64,000 bases of DNA from Nitrobacter sp039808345 (GTDB lineage Bacteria > Pseudomonadota > Alphaproteobacteria > Rhizobiales > Xanthobacteraceae). The stretch is taken from the NCBI RefSeq assembly GCF_047824785.1, contig NZ_CP181167.1, forward strand, positions 2,728,001-2,792,000, written 5' to 3'. Positions 43,439 through 52,665 of this stretch are shown piece after piece. A program made the translations under genes and the position numbers. Position 1 is the first letter of the stretch. The number at the start of each line of letters is the position of its first letter. Below the pieces are notes generated by a model, which did no database searches, was not told the DNA's origin, and saw nothing but the letters and a program-made list of their open reading frames with translations.

Positions 43439-43575
43439 CGACATCCCCAAATGGCGGCAACTTGTGAGGGCTGTGTGGACAGCCTCTGGAACGGAGAACC
43501 TTCTCCCCGCATAGAAGAGTAACTGCCCTAGCCACTGATGTTTCCAAAGCGACCGATTTCACTCAGTCGGCCATG

Positions 43576-44607
43576 CTAAAGTAGCGATAGACCCGCAAGG
43601 CCGCCGAGATAGATGACAACCACCATCGCGCTATCAGTGCCCATCCGACCGATCGTTCGGTTCCGGCGCTCGAGGAGACCGACCAGGAATATACCCGTGA
43701 GCACGGCGGCTAGACAGCACGCGGCGATTTCAAAGCTCCCCGCCTGGTTGAGCAACGCGCCCTCGCGATAGAGCAGATCTCCGAGGAAGAGGATCAATAT
43801 GTTGAACAGATTGGTGCCGAAGATGTCACCGATTGCCAACTGATAACGGCGCATTTTTAGTGCCTTCAGCACGGAGCTGAGTTCGGGCAGCGAGGTCGAG
43901 AAAGCGATCAGAGTGAAGCCGATGATTGAACTGCCGAGGCCGGTCTTGTCGGCAATCGCGTCACCGGTCATCGCCAGCGTTGCTCCTCCGCTCAGGATCG
44001 CCATGGCTGCTGCCGTCGTAAGAAGTGCAAGCCTGCCATTGCTCAGCTCGACATCCACGGACTCAGCCGCCTCGACATCGGGAGGGTCGATCACTTGCCA
44101 TGTCGTGTTTCGTTCGAAACGCCGGGATATTCGCAGCGCTTGAACGCATGCTGCAGCGAGAATCACCGTTGTCACGCCAGTCCCGACTACGGGAATGACG
44201 ATGTCTGTCACGGTAATGGCAAACCCTACCGCTGCCAGCAGGATCATTCCCAGCGTGCCCTGCATCAGCGTCTGAGGTCGGCCCGCTACGCAGGTCAACG
44301 CATTCTTGCCATAAAGCAGGTCGCCGATCGCCAGTAGCACGAGATTCATGGAGGCGCTGCCGAGGAGATCGTTGACCGTCAGCAAGGCGTTGCCATTAGC
44401 CGCGGCGGCCCCGGCCGTCGCTACTTCCGGCAGTGAGGTCACACCTCCAAGAAGGAGCATCCCGGCGAAAGCCTCGCCGATGTGCGTGCGGCGCGCGATG
44501 GCATCCACATAGCAGGTGATCCTGGTTCCTGCGTACCAGACGATCGAACCGGCGATCGCAAGAATCAGGAACAAGACAGGTAACGAATGCTCGCTTAGGT
44601 TTGGCAA
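43576..44607 (-). CDS. Sodium/calcium exchanger family protein
   Basis: 343 residues if started at TTG 44607, the best candidate before the first helix (LPVLFLILAIAGSIVWYAGT); the open frame extends upstream to 44832 without family features. Two inverted repeats of five helices carry the ion-binding alpha motifs GGVTSLPEVATAGAAAANGN and IAFSTSLPELSSVLKALKMR, each followed by DLLGSASMN or DIFGTNLFN. Such proteins exchange sodium or protons for calcium or other cations across the inner membrane. It is 137 bases downstream of the start of the epimerase fusion gene, same strand. Confidence 0.85.
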   Translation of the reverse strand: MPNLSEHSLPVLFLILAIAGSIVWYAGTRITCYVDAIARRTHIGEAFAGMLLLGGVTSLPEVATAGAAAANGNALLTVNDLLGSASMNLVLLAIGDLLYGKNALTCVAGRPQTLMQGTLGMILLAAVGFAITVTDIVIPVVGTGVTTVILAAACVQALRISRRFERNTTWQVIDPPDVEAAESVDVELSNGRLALLTTAAAMAILSGGATLAMTGDAIADKTGLGSSIIGFTLIAFSTSLPELSSVLKALKMRRYQLAIGDIFGTNLFNILILFLGDLLYREGALLNQAGSFEIAACCLAAVLTGIFLVGLLERRNRTIGRMGTDSAMVVVIYLGGLAGLSLL

Positions 44608-44966
44608 ATTCGTATCCCGGGATTTAGCGCAGATGCGTTGAACCTGATGAATCCCGTGCGGCCGATGCGAACGGGTCACACAGTCTTGTCGCCGGGGAGT
44701 TCGTCCCCTCGTCGTATCAGCTAGTCGGCCATATTTGTCATTTGAATGGGAAGACGATTGTGAAGCTGTTATGTTCCTTGGCGAGGACGTTGACCGACGA
44801 TAGATAGCGCAATTGCTCGCTTGGTCGGGCACTTATCGATGAATACACCAGACCTGCCGATCGGGTGGGTAAGTCTGCCAATCCTCCTGAACAGGCGGCT
44901 CCATCGAACAGATTGCCCGATTTGGTCCGCCGGAAGCCGAGCGATGAACCCAGCTGTTCAGGCTGC
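44608..44966. other. Intergenic, no gene recognised
   Basis: Upstream spacer of the exchanger gene. Open frames here lack family features, and I saw no clear promoter motif. Confidence 0.35.
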
Positions 44967-45449
44967 CTAGGCGCGAAGCACTACGCTCAGCGTGCCATCG
45001 CTTTCCAAAATGAGCGAGTCGACTTGAGTAATATCCTTGCCACCAGCTGCCCGGACAGCGCTCAGCGCTTCATCTTCGGTGATACGCTCGCGCTTCATAG
45101 CATCGCTGCAGAACTGTCCCTTGCGCGCGAGCAGAGCCGGCTCGGAGCGGATCGCATTTGCGAACCGCGCCGATCGTACGGACCAGAACGTGACAACAAA
45201 CTGTAGAAAAATGAGCAGCGCTAGGGCGGTAGCACCTTCGGCCAGGGATATGGTTTCTTGGAGAATAATGGCCGATAATGTCGAGCCAAGCGCAACAGTC
45301 ACCACAAGGTCGAATGCGTTGAGTTTGGCAAGGGTCCGTTTTCCGGATATTCGCAAGAACACGACAAGGGTTGCGTAAGCGAGCGATCCGACAAGCACCG
45401 TCCGCACAATTCCTGACCAGCTCTGAAAAAACATGCCTTCCAAGTTCAT
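44967..45449 (-). CDS. DUF421 (YetF-type) membrane protein
   Basis: 160 residues. Three N-terminal helices (VRTVLVGSLAYATLVVFLRI, LVVTVALGSTLSAIIL, ALALLIFLQFVVTFW) contain the family motif RISGKRTLAKLNAFDLVVTV. A cytoplasmic C-terminal domain of about 80 residues (LLARKGQFCSDAMKRERITE, LILESDGTLSVVL) follows. Related Bacillus proteins influence germination or envelope behaviour; here the role is unknown. Length is standard for the short form of the family. Confidence 0.88.
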   Translation of the reverse strand: MNLEGMFFQSWSGIVRTVLVGSLAYATLVVFLRISGKRTLAKLNAFDLVVTVALGSTLSAIILQETISLAEGATALALLIFLQFVVTFWSVRSARFANAIRSEPALLARKGQFCSDAMKRERITEDEALSAVRAAGGKDITQVDSLILESDGTLSVVLRA

Positions 45450-45836
45450 CGTGCCTTTGGTCCTTTCGGTGAATCGCTAGTTGAGCGCATTGATTTCGGG
45501 CCCTGGGTGAACCAGGTTTTTGCGCCAACACGGGACCAATACCTGCGCGGCCGCGCGAGTTGCTAACAGGGCGCAGAAATGTCTTATGAAGCCAGATCTG
45601 GATCTCCAGCAAAAATTGAGCTTCTGCGGGATGGCGCGAACTGTCGCCGGCCGCGATCGTAGGCACCCACAATCCTCAATGCGGCTCCAGTAGCCGGACG
45701 GCGCGCTCAATCACCTCATTGCGGGTACCAGGATCGTTCCGTCTGGAGATAGCCACGCTCGCGATCTCGCCGCGATGAATTTTGTTCATCACGCTCCCGC
45801 CCACTCACGTCCCTTTGAAACGGGGATGCCTCGGAT
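45450..45836. other. Spacer with a possible 37-codon frame
   Basis: Between DUF421 and the IS3 element. On the minus strand an ATG at 45789, with gggag four bases upstream, opens 37 codons to 45676 (MNKIHRGEIASVAISRRNDP, then a short basic tail). It may be a small protein or the 5' end of a lost gene. Nothing else recognised. Confidence 0.3.
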
Positions 45837-45875
45837 TGAACCGCCCCGGGTTTGCCGGAGGCCGTTTGGTTTAAG

Positions 45876-46781
45876 TTATGCCGCCATGGCCGATTGTTCC
45901 AGCATGGCGTAGTAGCGTTGCTCGGCTTCGGCGGGCGGGATGTTTCCGATGGGCTCCAAGAGCCGTCGGTTGTTGAACCAATCGACCCATTCCAGCGTTG
46001 CGAACTCGACGGCCTCGAAGCTACGCCACGGTCCGCGTCGGTGGATCACCTCAGCTTTGTAGAGGCCGTTGATGGTTTCGGCGAGAGCATTATCGTAGGA
46101 ATCGCCGACACTGCCGACAGACGGCTCGATGCCAGCTTCAGCCAGGCGCTCGGTGTACTTGATGGATACGTACTGACTTCCTCTGTCGCTGTGGTGTACG
46201 AGCCCGCCGCGATGGACCGGCCGTCGATCGTGCAGGGCTTGCTCCAGCGCATCGAGCACGAAGCCGGCGTGCGCCGAACGTGATGCCCGCCAGCCGACGA
46301 TCCTGCGGGCATAGGCGTCGATGACGAAGGCGACATAGATGAAGCCGGTCCAGGTGGCAACATAGGTGAAGTCGGAGAGCCAAAGCGCATTCGGCCTCGA
46401 CGCCTTGAACTGGCGGTTGACGTGATCCAGCGGGCATGGCGCCGCCTTGTCGCCGATCGTGGTCCTGACCGACTTGCCGCGGATAACACCGTGCAAGCCC
46501 ATGGTCCGCATCAATCGTGACACCGTACAACGGGCGATATCGAAGCCTTCGCGCTTGAGTTGCCGCCAGATCTTGCGCACGCCATAGACGCGGAAGTTCT
46601 CATCGAAGACGCGCCGGACCTCGATCTTCAGGATGACATCCTGCCTGGCGCGCGCCGACAGCTTGGCGGGATCACGCCGTTTGGCGACATGGGCATGATA
46701 GGTCGAGGGGGCGATCGACAGAACCTTGCAGATCGGCTCGACCCCATGCGCCGCGCGATGATCGTCGATGAAGGCGATCAT
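45876..46781 (-). CDS. IS3-family transposase OrfB
   Basis: 301 residues. It overlaps orfA by four bases (ATGA). The HTH_21 region is YGVRKIWRQLKREGFDIARC. The DDE core has NALWLSDFTYVATWTGFIYV (first Asp), HHSDRGSQYVSIKYTERL (second Asp) and DNALAETINGLYKAEVIHRR (Glu). The end EWVDWFNNRRLLEPIGNIPP is typical. OrfB is normally made as an OrfAB fusion by frameshifting; the coupling here could also allow direct restart. Confidence 0.92.
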   Translation of the reverse strand: MIAFIDDHRAAHGVEPICKVLSIAPSTYHAHVAKRRDPAKLSARARQDVILKIEVRRVFDENFRVYGVRKIWRQLKREGFDIARCTVSRLMRTMGLHGVIRGKSVRTTIGDKAAPCPLDHVNRQFKASRPNALWLSDFTYVATWTGFIYVAFVIDAYARRIVGWRASRSAHAGFVLDALEQALHDRRPVHRGGLVHHSDRGSQYVSIKYTERLAEAGIEPSVGSVGDSYDNALAETINGLYKAEVIHRRGPWRSFEAVEFATLEWVDWFNNRRLLEPIGNIPPAEAEQRYYAMLEQSAMAA

Positions 46782-47107
46782 GGCTTGGACCGGCGGTCGA
46801 GCTCCGCCGTCGCAAAATAAGCGCTTGCCTTGCGCAGAATCTCATTGGCTTGCCGAAGCTCGCGGTTCTCACGCTCAAGCGCCTTCAGCTTCTCCGCCAC
46901 GTCCGTTGGGACGCCTGCTCGCTTGCCGCTGTCGATCTCCGCCTTCTTCACCCATTCCAGCAGGGTATGGCCGGAACAGCCAATCTTGGGGGCTATCGCC
47001 TCAATCGCAGCCCAGCGGGACGGATACTCGCTGCCGTGATCCAAAACCATTCGAACCGCTCGGGCCCGAACCTCCGGTGAAAACTTGTTCGTCGTCTTGC
47101 TTGTCAT
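46778..47107 (-). CDS. IS3-family transposase OrfA
   Basis: 109 residues. Helix-turn-helix near the start (FSPEVRARAVRMVLDHGSEY, APKIGCSGHTLLEWVKKAEI) binds the element ends. A leucine-rich coiled coil follows (EKLKALERENRELRQANEIL, RKASAYFATAELDRR). Intact and of normal size. Confidence 0.92.
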   Translation of the reverse strand: MTSKTTNKFSPEVRARAVRMVLDHGSEYPSRWAAIEAIAPKIGCSGHTLLEWVKKAEIDSGKRAGVPTDVAEKLKALERENRELRQANEILRKASAYFATAELDRRSKP

Positions 47108-47229
47108 GGCTCCATCCTCTCAGGAGTTGGAGCCTCCGGCAAACCCGGGGCGGTTCAGATCCCGGTCATCCACCACGCTATGGAACGGAATCGCGATGGG
47201 CGGCTTGTTTAGCACAGAGAGGAAGCGCG

Positions 47230-47403
47230 ATGTTGAAATGGGCACTAGTGTTCTTCGTCATTTCGTTGGTTGCCGGCTTCTTTGGCTTTTCCGGCGTATC
47301 TGCTGGTGCCGCTACAATTGCAAGGTGGTTATTCTTTGCGGCGGTGGCGATATTCGTAGTCTTTCTGGTTATGGGAATTCTCGCCGGTGAAGTGCTTTTT
47401 TAA
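47230..47403 (+). CDS. DUF1328 small membrane protein
   Basis: 57 residues from ATG 47230 with aggaag upstream. Two membrane helices (WALVFFVISLVAGFFGFSGV and WLFFAAVAIFVVFLVMGIL) linked by SAGAATIAR, the constant plan of the family (YtjA in E. coli). Common in stress regulons of alphaproteobacteria. The IS3 element begins 73 bases upstream, so part of the native promoter may be gone. Confidence 0.88.
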   Translation: MLKWALVFFVISLVAGFFGFSGVSAGAATIARWLFFAAVAIFVVFLVMGILAGEVLF

Positions 47404-47511
47404 TGATGCTGCCAGACCGGGGCGTTCCTTAAAACCATTACCTCTTCTTCCTTCGTTCAGGAGTGGCGGAAGACTCTAGCCCTCTTCCGCCCAAACAGAA
47501 AAGGGCCTCGT

Positions 47512-47982
47512 ATGAAAACTCATATCATCTTACTAACTGCCGCAGCGTTTTCAGCAGTTTCACCGCTTGCGAATGCTCAGACGCCGGCTCCCGCTACGAC
47601 GCCGGGGTCCGACGCGGGAGCGGCGACGGGTGCGTCTCGGAGCGGCTTGCGAGTCGCTGACAAGGCTACTGTTGCGCTTAAGTTCGTCACCGTAAAATCG
47701 GCCGACTTGATGAGTTCCAAAATCATAGGCACGAACGTTTATAACGACCAGAACGAGTCTGTCGGAGAGATCGTTGATCTGGCTATTGAGAACGGCAAAA
47801 CGATTACAGGGGTCGTTGTCAGTGTGGGTGGCTTCCTCGGCATGGGAGAAAGCTATGTTGTTCTTGATCCGTCGACTGTGGTGTTGAATCGAAGGGACGA
47901 CACCTGGAAGGCTTTTGTCAACACGTCCAAAGATAACCTGAAAGACGCGCCCAAATTCAAATACAGCAAGAACAAAAGCTGA
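47512..47982 (+). CDS. Exported PRC-barrel protein, second copy
   Basis: 156 residues. Signal peptide (MKTHIILLTAAAFSAVSPLA, cut near ANA). After a Pro/Ala/Gly-rich linker, the PRC-barrel domain covers residues 65-135: SSKIIGTNVYNDQNESVGEI, VDLAIENGKTITGVVVSVGG and YVVLDPSTVVLN. Probably periplasmic. Closely follows the DUF1328 gene on the same strand (108 bases). Confidence 0.87.
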   Translation: MKTHIILLTAAAFSAVSPLANAQTPAPATTPGSDAGAATGASRSGLRVADKATVALKFVTVKSADLMSSKIIGTNVYNDQNESVGEIVDLAIENGKTITGVVVSVGGFLGMGESYVVLDPSTVVLNRRDDTWKAFVNTSKDNLKDAPKFKYSKNKS

Positions 47983-48299
47983 CGGGCTCTCGATCGACAT
48001 AATTTGATGTGTCCGCGCAGCGCAGCCTCGGCCAGCATTGTCGCTGCGTTTCTGATGCAAGCGGAACTTTTCAGCACTCGTTCGGCACTCGAAGGCGTAG
48101 AGCCTCAACTACACTGAGGCATACGTCTTCGCGCGCCGCGACTACTACAACGCGCCCGATAGTCTTTAGAACTTTTTCAATTTGTCCACGAGTGGACGAG
48201 GGGGCTGTGCGCCGCTGCTGACCTACTGCACAAGCGCAGTACGGCACCGACCTTCCCTTGGTTTCAAACGCTTAGCCTCGATAAAGCGAGCCTTAGCGG
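47983..48299. other. Intergenic, no gene recognised
   Basis: Spacer before the BON-MscS gene. No family-like frame, box or strong hairpin noticed. Confidence 0.35.
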
Positions 48300-48668
48300 A
48301 TGTGGTTCATGGCTAAACCTCTTGCAACGTCTGCCATTCTTATTTTCTTTCTGCTCAGCACCGGAACACTAGTGCCATCGCAGACGTCTTTCTCGCCATC
48401 GGCAGAATCACCGGCAATAGAGCCGACGGTTACATCGAAAACACCCGTTAACGTCGCTCCGGCGGCGAATGATCGTGACATTTCCCGGCGTCTCGAAGGC
48501 ATCCTCAAGTCAACCGGGTGGTTCGAAGCGCCACGGGTATCCGTTCGAGACGGTGTTGTGTCCTTAGATGGAACTACAAATACGCAAGAACATAAGAATT
48601 GGGCGGGGGATCTTGCTGAAAAGACGCAGGATGTCGTAGCGGTAGTCAATCGGCTCAAAGTCCAATGA
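48300..48668 (+). CDS. BON domain part of a BON-MscS channel, cut by IS3
   Basis: 122 residues. Signal-type N-terminus (PLATSAILIFFLLSTGTLVP), then one BON domain (ISRRLEGILKSTGWFEAPRV, VSLDGTTNTQEHKNWAGDLA, AVVNRLKVQ). The stop TGA is formed by the first bases of the IS3 element directly after codon 122. Removing the element and one CAA repeat would join this part in frame to 49932-50978, giving a BON-MscS protein of 470 residues, an architecture known in proteobacteria. Whether the free BON domain is stable or useful is unknown. ATG 48309 is an alternative start. Confidence 0.85.
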   Translation: MWFMAKPLATSAILIFFLLSTGTLVPSQTSFSPSAESPAIEPTVTSKTPVNVAPAANDRDISRRLEGILKSTGWFEAPRVSVRDGVVSLDGTTNTQEHKNWAGDLAEKTQDVVAVVNRLKVQ

Positions 48669-48726
48669 GGTGGACCCGCTTGGTGAGACAGTTTGGCGGC
48701 CTGGCTAAGGTGGATCGGGTTCGTTT

Positions 48727-49563
48727 CTACGCCGCCAATTGCTCCGTCATTTCCGCCATAGCATGGACTTCGTCGGGCGTCCTGCCGGCGAAGGTCGAGT
48801 GCGGGCGTCGCCGGTTGTAATAGTCTATCCAGGAGCCGATGCCGCAGCGGGCTTGGCTTCCCGTTTCGAATGTGCTGAGGAAGACGCACTCATATTTGAG
48901 GCTGCGCCACAGTCGTTCGATGAAGACGTTGTCCATCCAGCGGCCGCGCCCGTCCATGGAGATGCGGATGCCGGCATCCTTCAGCGTCGTCGTGAAGGCG
49001 AAGCTAGTGAACTGCGAGCCTTGGTCGGTGTTGAAGATGTCGGGCCTGCCATGGCAGGCGATCGCCTCTTCGAGAGCGGCAACACAGAAGTCGGCATCCA
49101 TCGTGTTCGACAACCGCCAGGCCAGGACCTTGCGGCTGAACCAGTCCATGATGGCCACGAGGTAAAGGAAGCCGCGCCGCATCGGGATATAGGTCACATC
49201 GGCACACCAAACGTGATCCGGCCGCTCGATCGCCAGGTGCCGCAGCAGGTAGGGATAGATGCGATGCTGCGGATGCGGCTCGCTGGTTCTCGGCGCCTGG
49301 TAGATCGGCGACAGACCGATCTTGCGCATCAGCCGCCGGACCCGCTTGCGACCCACGCACCAGCCCTGACGCCGCAGATGCCGGGCCATCTGCCGGGAGC
49401 CATACCAGGGCGTCTCCATGAAGGCCTCGTCGATGGTGCGCATCAGTTCGAGGTTCTCGGGCGTCTCGCCGGCGGGCTGTCGGTAGAACGACGCCCGCGA
49501 GATCGAGACCAGTTCGCACTGGCGGCGGATCGAGAGCCGGTTGTGATCGGGGTCAATCATCAT
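48727..49563 (-). CDS. IS3-family transposase OrfB
   Basis: 278 residues. DDE core: DHVWCADVTYIPMRRGFLYL (Asp), DIFNTDQGSQFTSFAFT (Asp) and NVFIERLWRSLKYECVFLST (Glu). N-terminal HTH_21 has YGSRQMARHLRRQGWCVGRK and IYQAPRTSEPHPQHRIYPYL. It differs from the IS3 OrfB at 45876 and belongs to a different subgroup. Intact. Confidence 0.92.
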   Translation of the reverse strand: MMIDPDHNRLSIRRQCELVSISRASFYRQPAGETPENLELMRTIDEAFMETPWYGSRQMARHLRRQGWCVGRKRVRRLMRKIGLSPIYQAPRTSEPHPQHRIYPYLLRHLAIERPDHVWCADVTYIPMRRGFLYLVAIMDWFSRKVLAWRLSNTMDADFCVAALEEAIACHGRPDIFNTDQGSQFTSFAFTTTLKDAGIRISMDGRGRWMDNVFIERLWRSLKYECVFLSTFETGSQARCGIGSWIDYYNRRRPHSTFAGRTPDEVHAMAEMTEQLAA

Positions 49564-49580
49564 TCTCCTCCGATCCAGGC

Positions 49581-49862
49581 TCAGCGATCGAAGGCCTTGG
49601 CCAAAAAATCCCGCTCAACGACAAGCTGGCCAATCTTGGCGTGCAGCTTGGTCACCTCGGCTTCCCGGCCGACCTGCGCATCAGCAGCCTTGTCGTCGAA
49701 CGTCTTGGCCAGGTTCTCGATGGCCTGCCGTTTCCACTGCGTAATCTGGTTCGGATGAAGCTGGTGCTTTGTCGCCAGTTCCGAAATCGTCCGCTCGCCA
49801 CGGATCGCCTCAAGCGCAACCTTGGCCTTGAACTCAGCCGTAAATCGTCTGCGTGTCTTCAT
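49581..49862 (-). CDS. IS3-family transposase OrfA
   Basis: 93 residues: RRRFTAEFKAKVALEAIRGE, SELATKHQLHPNQITQWKRQ (helix-turn-helix) and a coiled-coil end (EVTKLHAKIGQLVVERDFLA). Starts 17 bases before orfB on the same strand. OrfA and the fused OrfAB act together in transposition. Confidence 0.92.
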   Translation of the reverse strand: MKTRRRFTAEFKAKVALEAIRGERTISELATKHQLHPNQITQWKRQAIENLAKTFDDKAADAQVGREAEVTKLHAKIGQLVVERDFLAKAFDR

Positions 49863-49931
49863 ACCGGATCGTCCTTTTCATCGGGCGATCCACCTTATGC
49901 CCCTGTCTCAGAAACCGGCACCACCTCACAA

Positions 49932-50978
49932 ACCGATGTAGGCGCGACGTTTAAAAAAGCAAACGCAGAATTCAGAGGACTTTACCAGCAAGTCGTTCAA
50001 TCATGGCCGCTCATTGTTCTCTCAATCTGCATAATAGCCATCGCGTGGCTTCTCGCCAAGTTGGTAGCGCTGCTTGCGCGTCACTTCCTCTCTCGCCGTG
50101 TTACCTCGCCACTTTTGCTCACGGTAATGGCGCGAGCTTTCTCCGTCCCAGTATTTCTTGTCGGCGTCTACTTTATTCTTCAGGTGGCGGGACTCACACG
50201 GTTGGCTCTTACTGTTCTGGGAGGAACGGGCCTTATCGGTATAATAATTGGATTCGCCTTCCGCGACATCGCTGAAAACTTCCTTGCCAGCCTCCTGCTC
50301 AGCATCCGAAACCCCTTCCGAAGCGGCGACCTCGTTGAAGTCGCCGGACACGCGGGAATTGTTCAAAACCTGAATACACGAACAACCATCCTGCTCACGC
50401 TTAATGGAAGTCACGTGCAGATTCCAAATGCAATCGTGTACAAAAACACCATCGAAAACTTCAGTAGCAATCCGACTCGTCGTGCGACCTTCACCATTGG
50501 CATCGGCTATGAGTCGTCGGCAGCTCAAGCTCAGAAGCTAGTTTCTCAAGTTCTACATGAGCATCCCGCTGTGTTAGATGCTCCCGAGCCGCTTGTGCTG
50601 GTGGAGGAGCTCGGTGCCGCGACTGTCAATATCCGCATCACCTATTGGTTCGATAGCGCCACCCATGCCCCCGAGAAAATTACTTCGGCGCTCCTACGAC
50701 AAACGAAGAACATACTGAATGAAGGCGGGATCGTCCTTCCTGATCCTGCTCGAGAAGTTGTCTTTCCAAGAAGCGTACCCGTCACGTTCCCTAAAAGCAG
50801 CATAGAAGGGGGGGTACGATCTCATTCTGATTCCATCATGCACGGAGAAGCGCTGCGGGGAGATGATGCCAGGAACGCCACCGAGGGCGAAGGCGACTTG
50901 TCCAGTGAAACAAAGGACATTCGCGAGCAGTCCGAAAAGATTGCCCGGGAAACCAACGTAAATCTCTTGAAGAATTAA
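49932..50978 (+). pseudogene. mscS: MscS channel part of the split BON-MscS gene
   Basis: 349 codons, cut from the BON part by IS3. Three membrane helices (WPLIVLSICIIAIAWLLAKL; ARAFSVPVFLVGVYFILQVA; the pore-lining LTRLALTVLGGTGLIGIIIG with FAFRDIAENFLASLLLSIRN), then the beta domain (FRSGDLVEVAGHAGIVQNLN, GSHVQIPNAIVYKNTIENFS) and the alpha-beta tail. The channel opens on membrane tension in osmotic downshock. No start codon with a good ribosome-binding site is visible just inside the IS3 right end, so production needs read-through, a cryptic start or IS loss. An acidic tail (GDDARNATEGEGDLSSETKD) closes the protein. Confidence 0.88.
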
Positions 50979-51177
50979 GCTCGAAAGTTCGACCGGTAGT
51001 ATTGTCCGTTCGCGCCACGAGCGCATGATCCCGCGAATGCGGCCGCCGCACGTCACGCCTTTTTGTTTCGCTAAAATCGGCTTTCTTTCGGAACCATACG
51101 TGGGCTCTTTGATTGGTCTTTCGTCCCCACGTTGTGCCAGTGCTCCATTAAAACAAATCTTACTGAAGGAAAACACG

Positions 51178-51513
51178 ATGAAAACCACCCTTGCGGCAGT
51201 TGCATTCGCGACAATGTCCATATCGCCGGTGCTGGCCCAATCCTCGCCAAGTCCTCAAGAAAAGAGTACCAGTGCCGAAGTTAATTCACGGAAAACAGCC
51301 GCTCATAAGATCAAGCATCAGTTAGAACAGGCAGGCTTCTCCGATATCAAGTTTCTCGCAAAAACCTTTGTGGTTCAGGCGAAGTCACAAGACGGCGACG
51401 AGGTGCTTATGACGTTTGGACCACATGGCCAAGCGGTTTCTGAGGCAATCCACTCCACGGGTTCTTCTTCGGATAACAGCCCGTCTACGAGCTCCCAAAA
51501 CGGATCGCGTTGA
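51178..51513 (+). CDS. Small exported PepSY-like protein
   Basis: 111 residues from ATG 51178 with gaagga upstream. Signal peptide MKTTLAAVAFATMSISPVLA. The core (KIKHQLEQAGFSDIKFLAKT, FVVQAKSQDGDEVLMTFGPH) has the helix-strand-strand plan of a PepSY domain, followed by a Ser/Gly-rich tail. Likely periplasmic. Family assignment is tentative; similar small proteins occur in rhizobial stress loci. Confidence 0.7.
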   Translation: MKTTLAAVAFATMSISPVLAQSSPSPQEKSTSAEVNSRKTAAHKIKHQLEQAGFSDIKFLAKTFVVQAKSQDGDEVLMTFGPHGQAVSEAIHSTGSSSDNSPSTSSQNGSR

Positions 51514-51833
51514 AAGGTGTAAATCGGGCGGACAGTCACTTTCTGCTTCTACTGCTCCGTTCGAGTTTTGCCGTCTGTTAGTCGGAACGTGGTTACCGAC
51601 TTGGTCGATACAGTCCCGCGCCCGGATCACAGTATCCAAGTCTGATCGTGGAACTCGAGGTTTATGGGAGCGTCGCGTTGATGCCACCCGGAGGTTACGC
51701 GACGGGCGAATTCAGAGAGGCTTCTTGCTCTTGCACAGGCAGTGCGGTCGTTCCGTCTACCGCAAACCGTCGACGCAGGAGGCCGAAATCTCGCCGAAGC
51801 TCCATCGGAAACCGCTACGGATCACAGACTGCG
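51514..51833. other. Intergenic, no gene recognised
   Basis: The frame leading into the SDR is open through this gap, but the translation (Cys-, Arg- and Ser-rich) shows no domain and no alternative start with a ribosome-binding site. Treated as non-coding. Confidence 0.35.
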
Positions 51834-52648
51834 ATGAATTCGAATACCCTTGGGCAACGAGTGCCTATCGTCACCGGCGCGTCGTCCGGCATCGGGCGGG
51901 CCACCGCGATAGCACTCGCGCCGGCGGGCGCAACGGTCATCGTAAACCATTTCCCGTCGGAGGACTCTCGCATTGACGCTGAATCCCTCGTCCAAGAGAT
52001 CGGTGATGCCGGCGGGCGCGCCATCGCGATCGCTGCGGACATCAGCAGCGAAGATCAGGTTGAAGCCATGTTCGCCGAGACGCTCAATCGGTTCGGCAAG
52101 CTCGACATCCTGATCAACAATGCCGGTATTGAGCGGCCTGCACCAGTTCAGGACATGACACTTGCTAATTGGCAGGCGGTCATCGATGTCAACCTGACCG
52201 GCCAGTTCTTATGCTCGCGTGAGGCGGCGCGCGCATTCCTGAACCATAAGAGCAGCGAGCGGACTTCCGGCGCCATCGGCACGATCATCTTCGTGAGTTC
52301 GGTACACGCGATTATTCCCTGGGCCTTTCAGACAAACTATGCGGCCTCGAAGGGGGGCGTCTCTCTCCTTATGCGATCGCTCGCCCAAGAGCTGGCACCG
52401 ATGAAGATACGGGTGAACTCGGTAGCGCCCGGCGCAATCCGAACGCCGATCAATCACGAGGCTTGGACGAGCGATGAGAAAATGGCCCAACTACCGAAAC
52501 TCATTCCTTATGGGCGCATCGGTGAGCCTGAGACGTCGGCCGGGCCATCGTCTGGCTTGCGTCCGACGCGTCCGACTACGTCACGGGTAGGGCACTCATT
52601 ATTGATGGTGGCATGACGCTCTATCCCGCGTTCCGCGGCCAAGGCTGA
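51834..52648 (+). pseudogene. SDR family oxidoreductase, single-base frameshift near the end
   Basis: From ATG 51834 the frame has VPIVTGASSGIGRATAIALA (nucleotide loop), LDILINNAGIERPAPVQDMT, IIFVSSVHAI (catalytic Ser), NYAASKGGVSLLMRSLAQEL (YxxxK) and IRVNSVAPGAIRTPINHEAW. After RIGEPE one base (a G) appears to be missing near 52531; the other frame then gives DVGRAIVWLASDASDYVTGR and ALIIDGGMTLYPAFRGQG. It resembles glucose 1-dehydrogenase-type enzymes. The frameshifted product keeps the catalytic core but loses the last 38 native residues. The GH15 gene follows after 17 bases. Confidence 0.8.
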
Positions 52649-52665
52649 GAAAGGGAAGATCGGGC

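Larger units (their letters stand above)
45837..47157 (-). mobile_element. IS3-family insertion sequence, complete
   Basis: Perfect 26-bp inverted repeats bound the element: tgaaccgccccgggtttgcc continuing gaggc-ward at the left, and its exact complement at 47132-47157. A 3-bp direct repeat GAT (45834-45836 and 47158-47160) is the usual target duplication. Both orfA and orfB are open. It looks recent and probably active. Confidence 0.93.
48666..49928 (-). mobile_element. IS3-family insertion sequence inside the BON-MscS gene
   Basis: Inverted ends TGAGGTGG-N2-CCG-N-TT-N2-TGAGACAG are present on both sides, with a CAA direct repeat at 48663-48665 and 49929-49931. Length is 1263 bp. Both genes are open, so the element is probably intact and inserted recently. 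Confidence 0.93.

Noticed and set aside
48739..49758. 339-codon plus-strand frame inside the IS3 element
   Set aside because: Shadow of the IS3 OrfB; the MscS frame also extends backward through OrfA from 49641, but this part is IS sequence, not channel protein.
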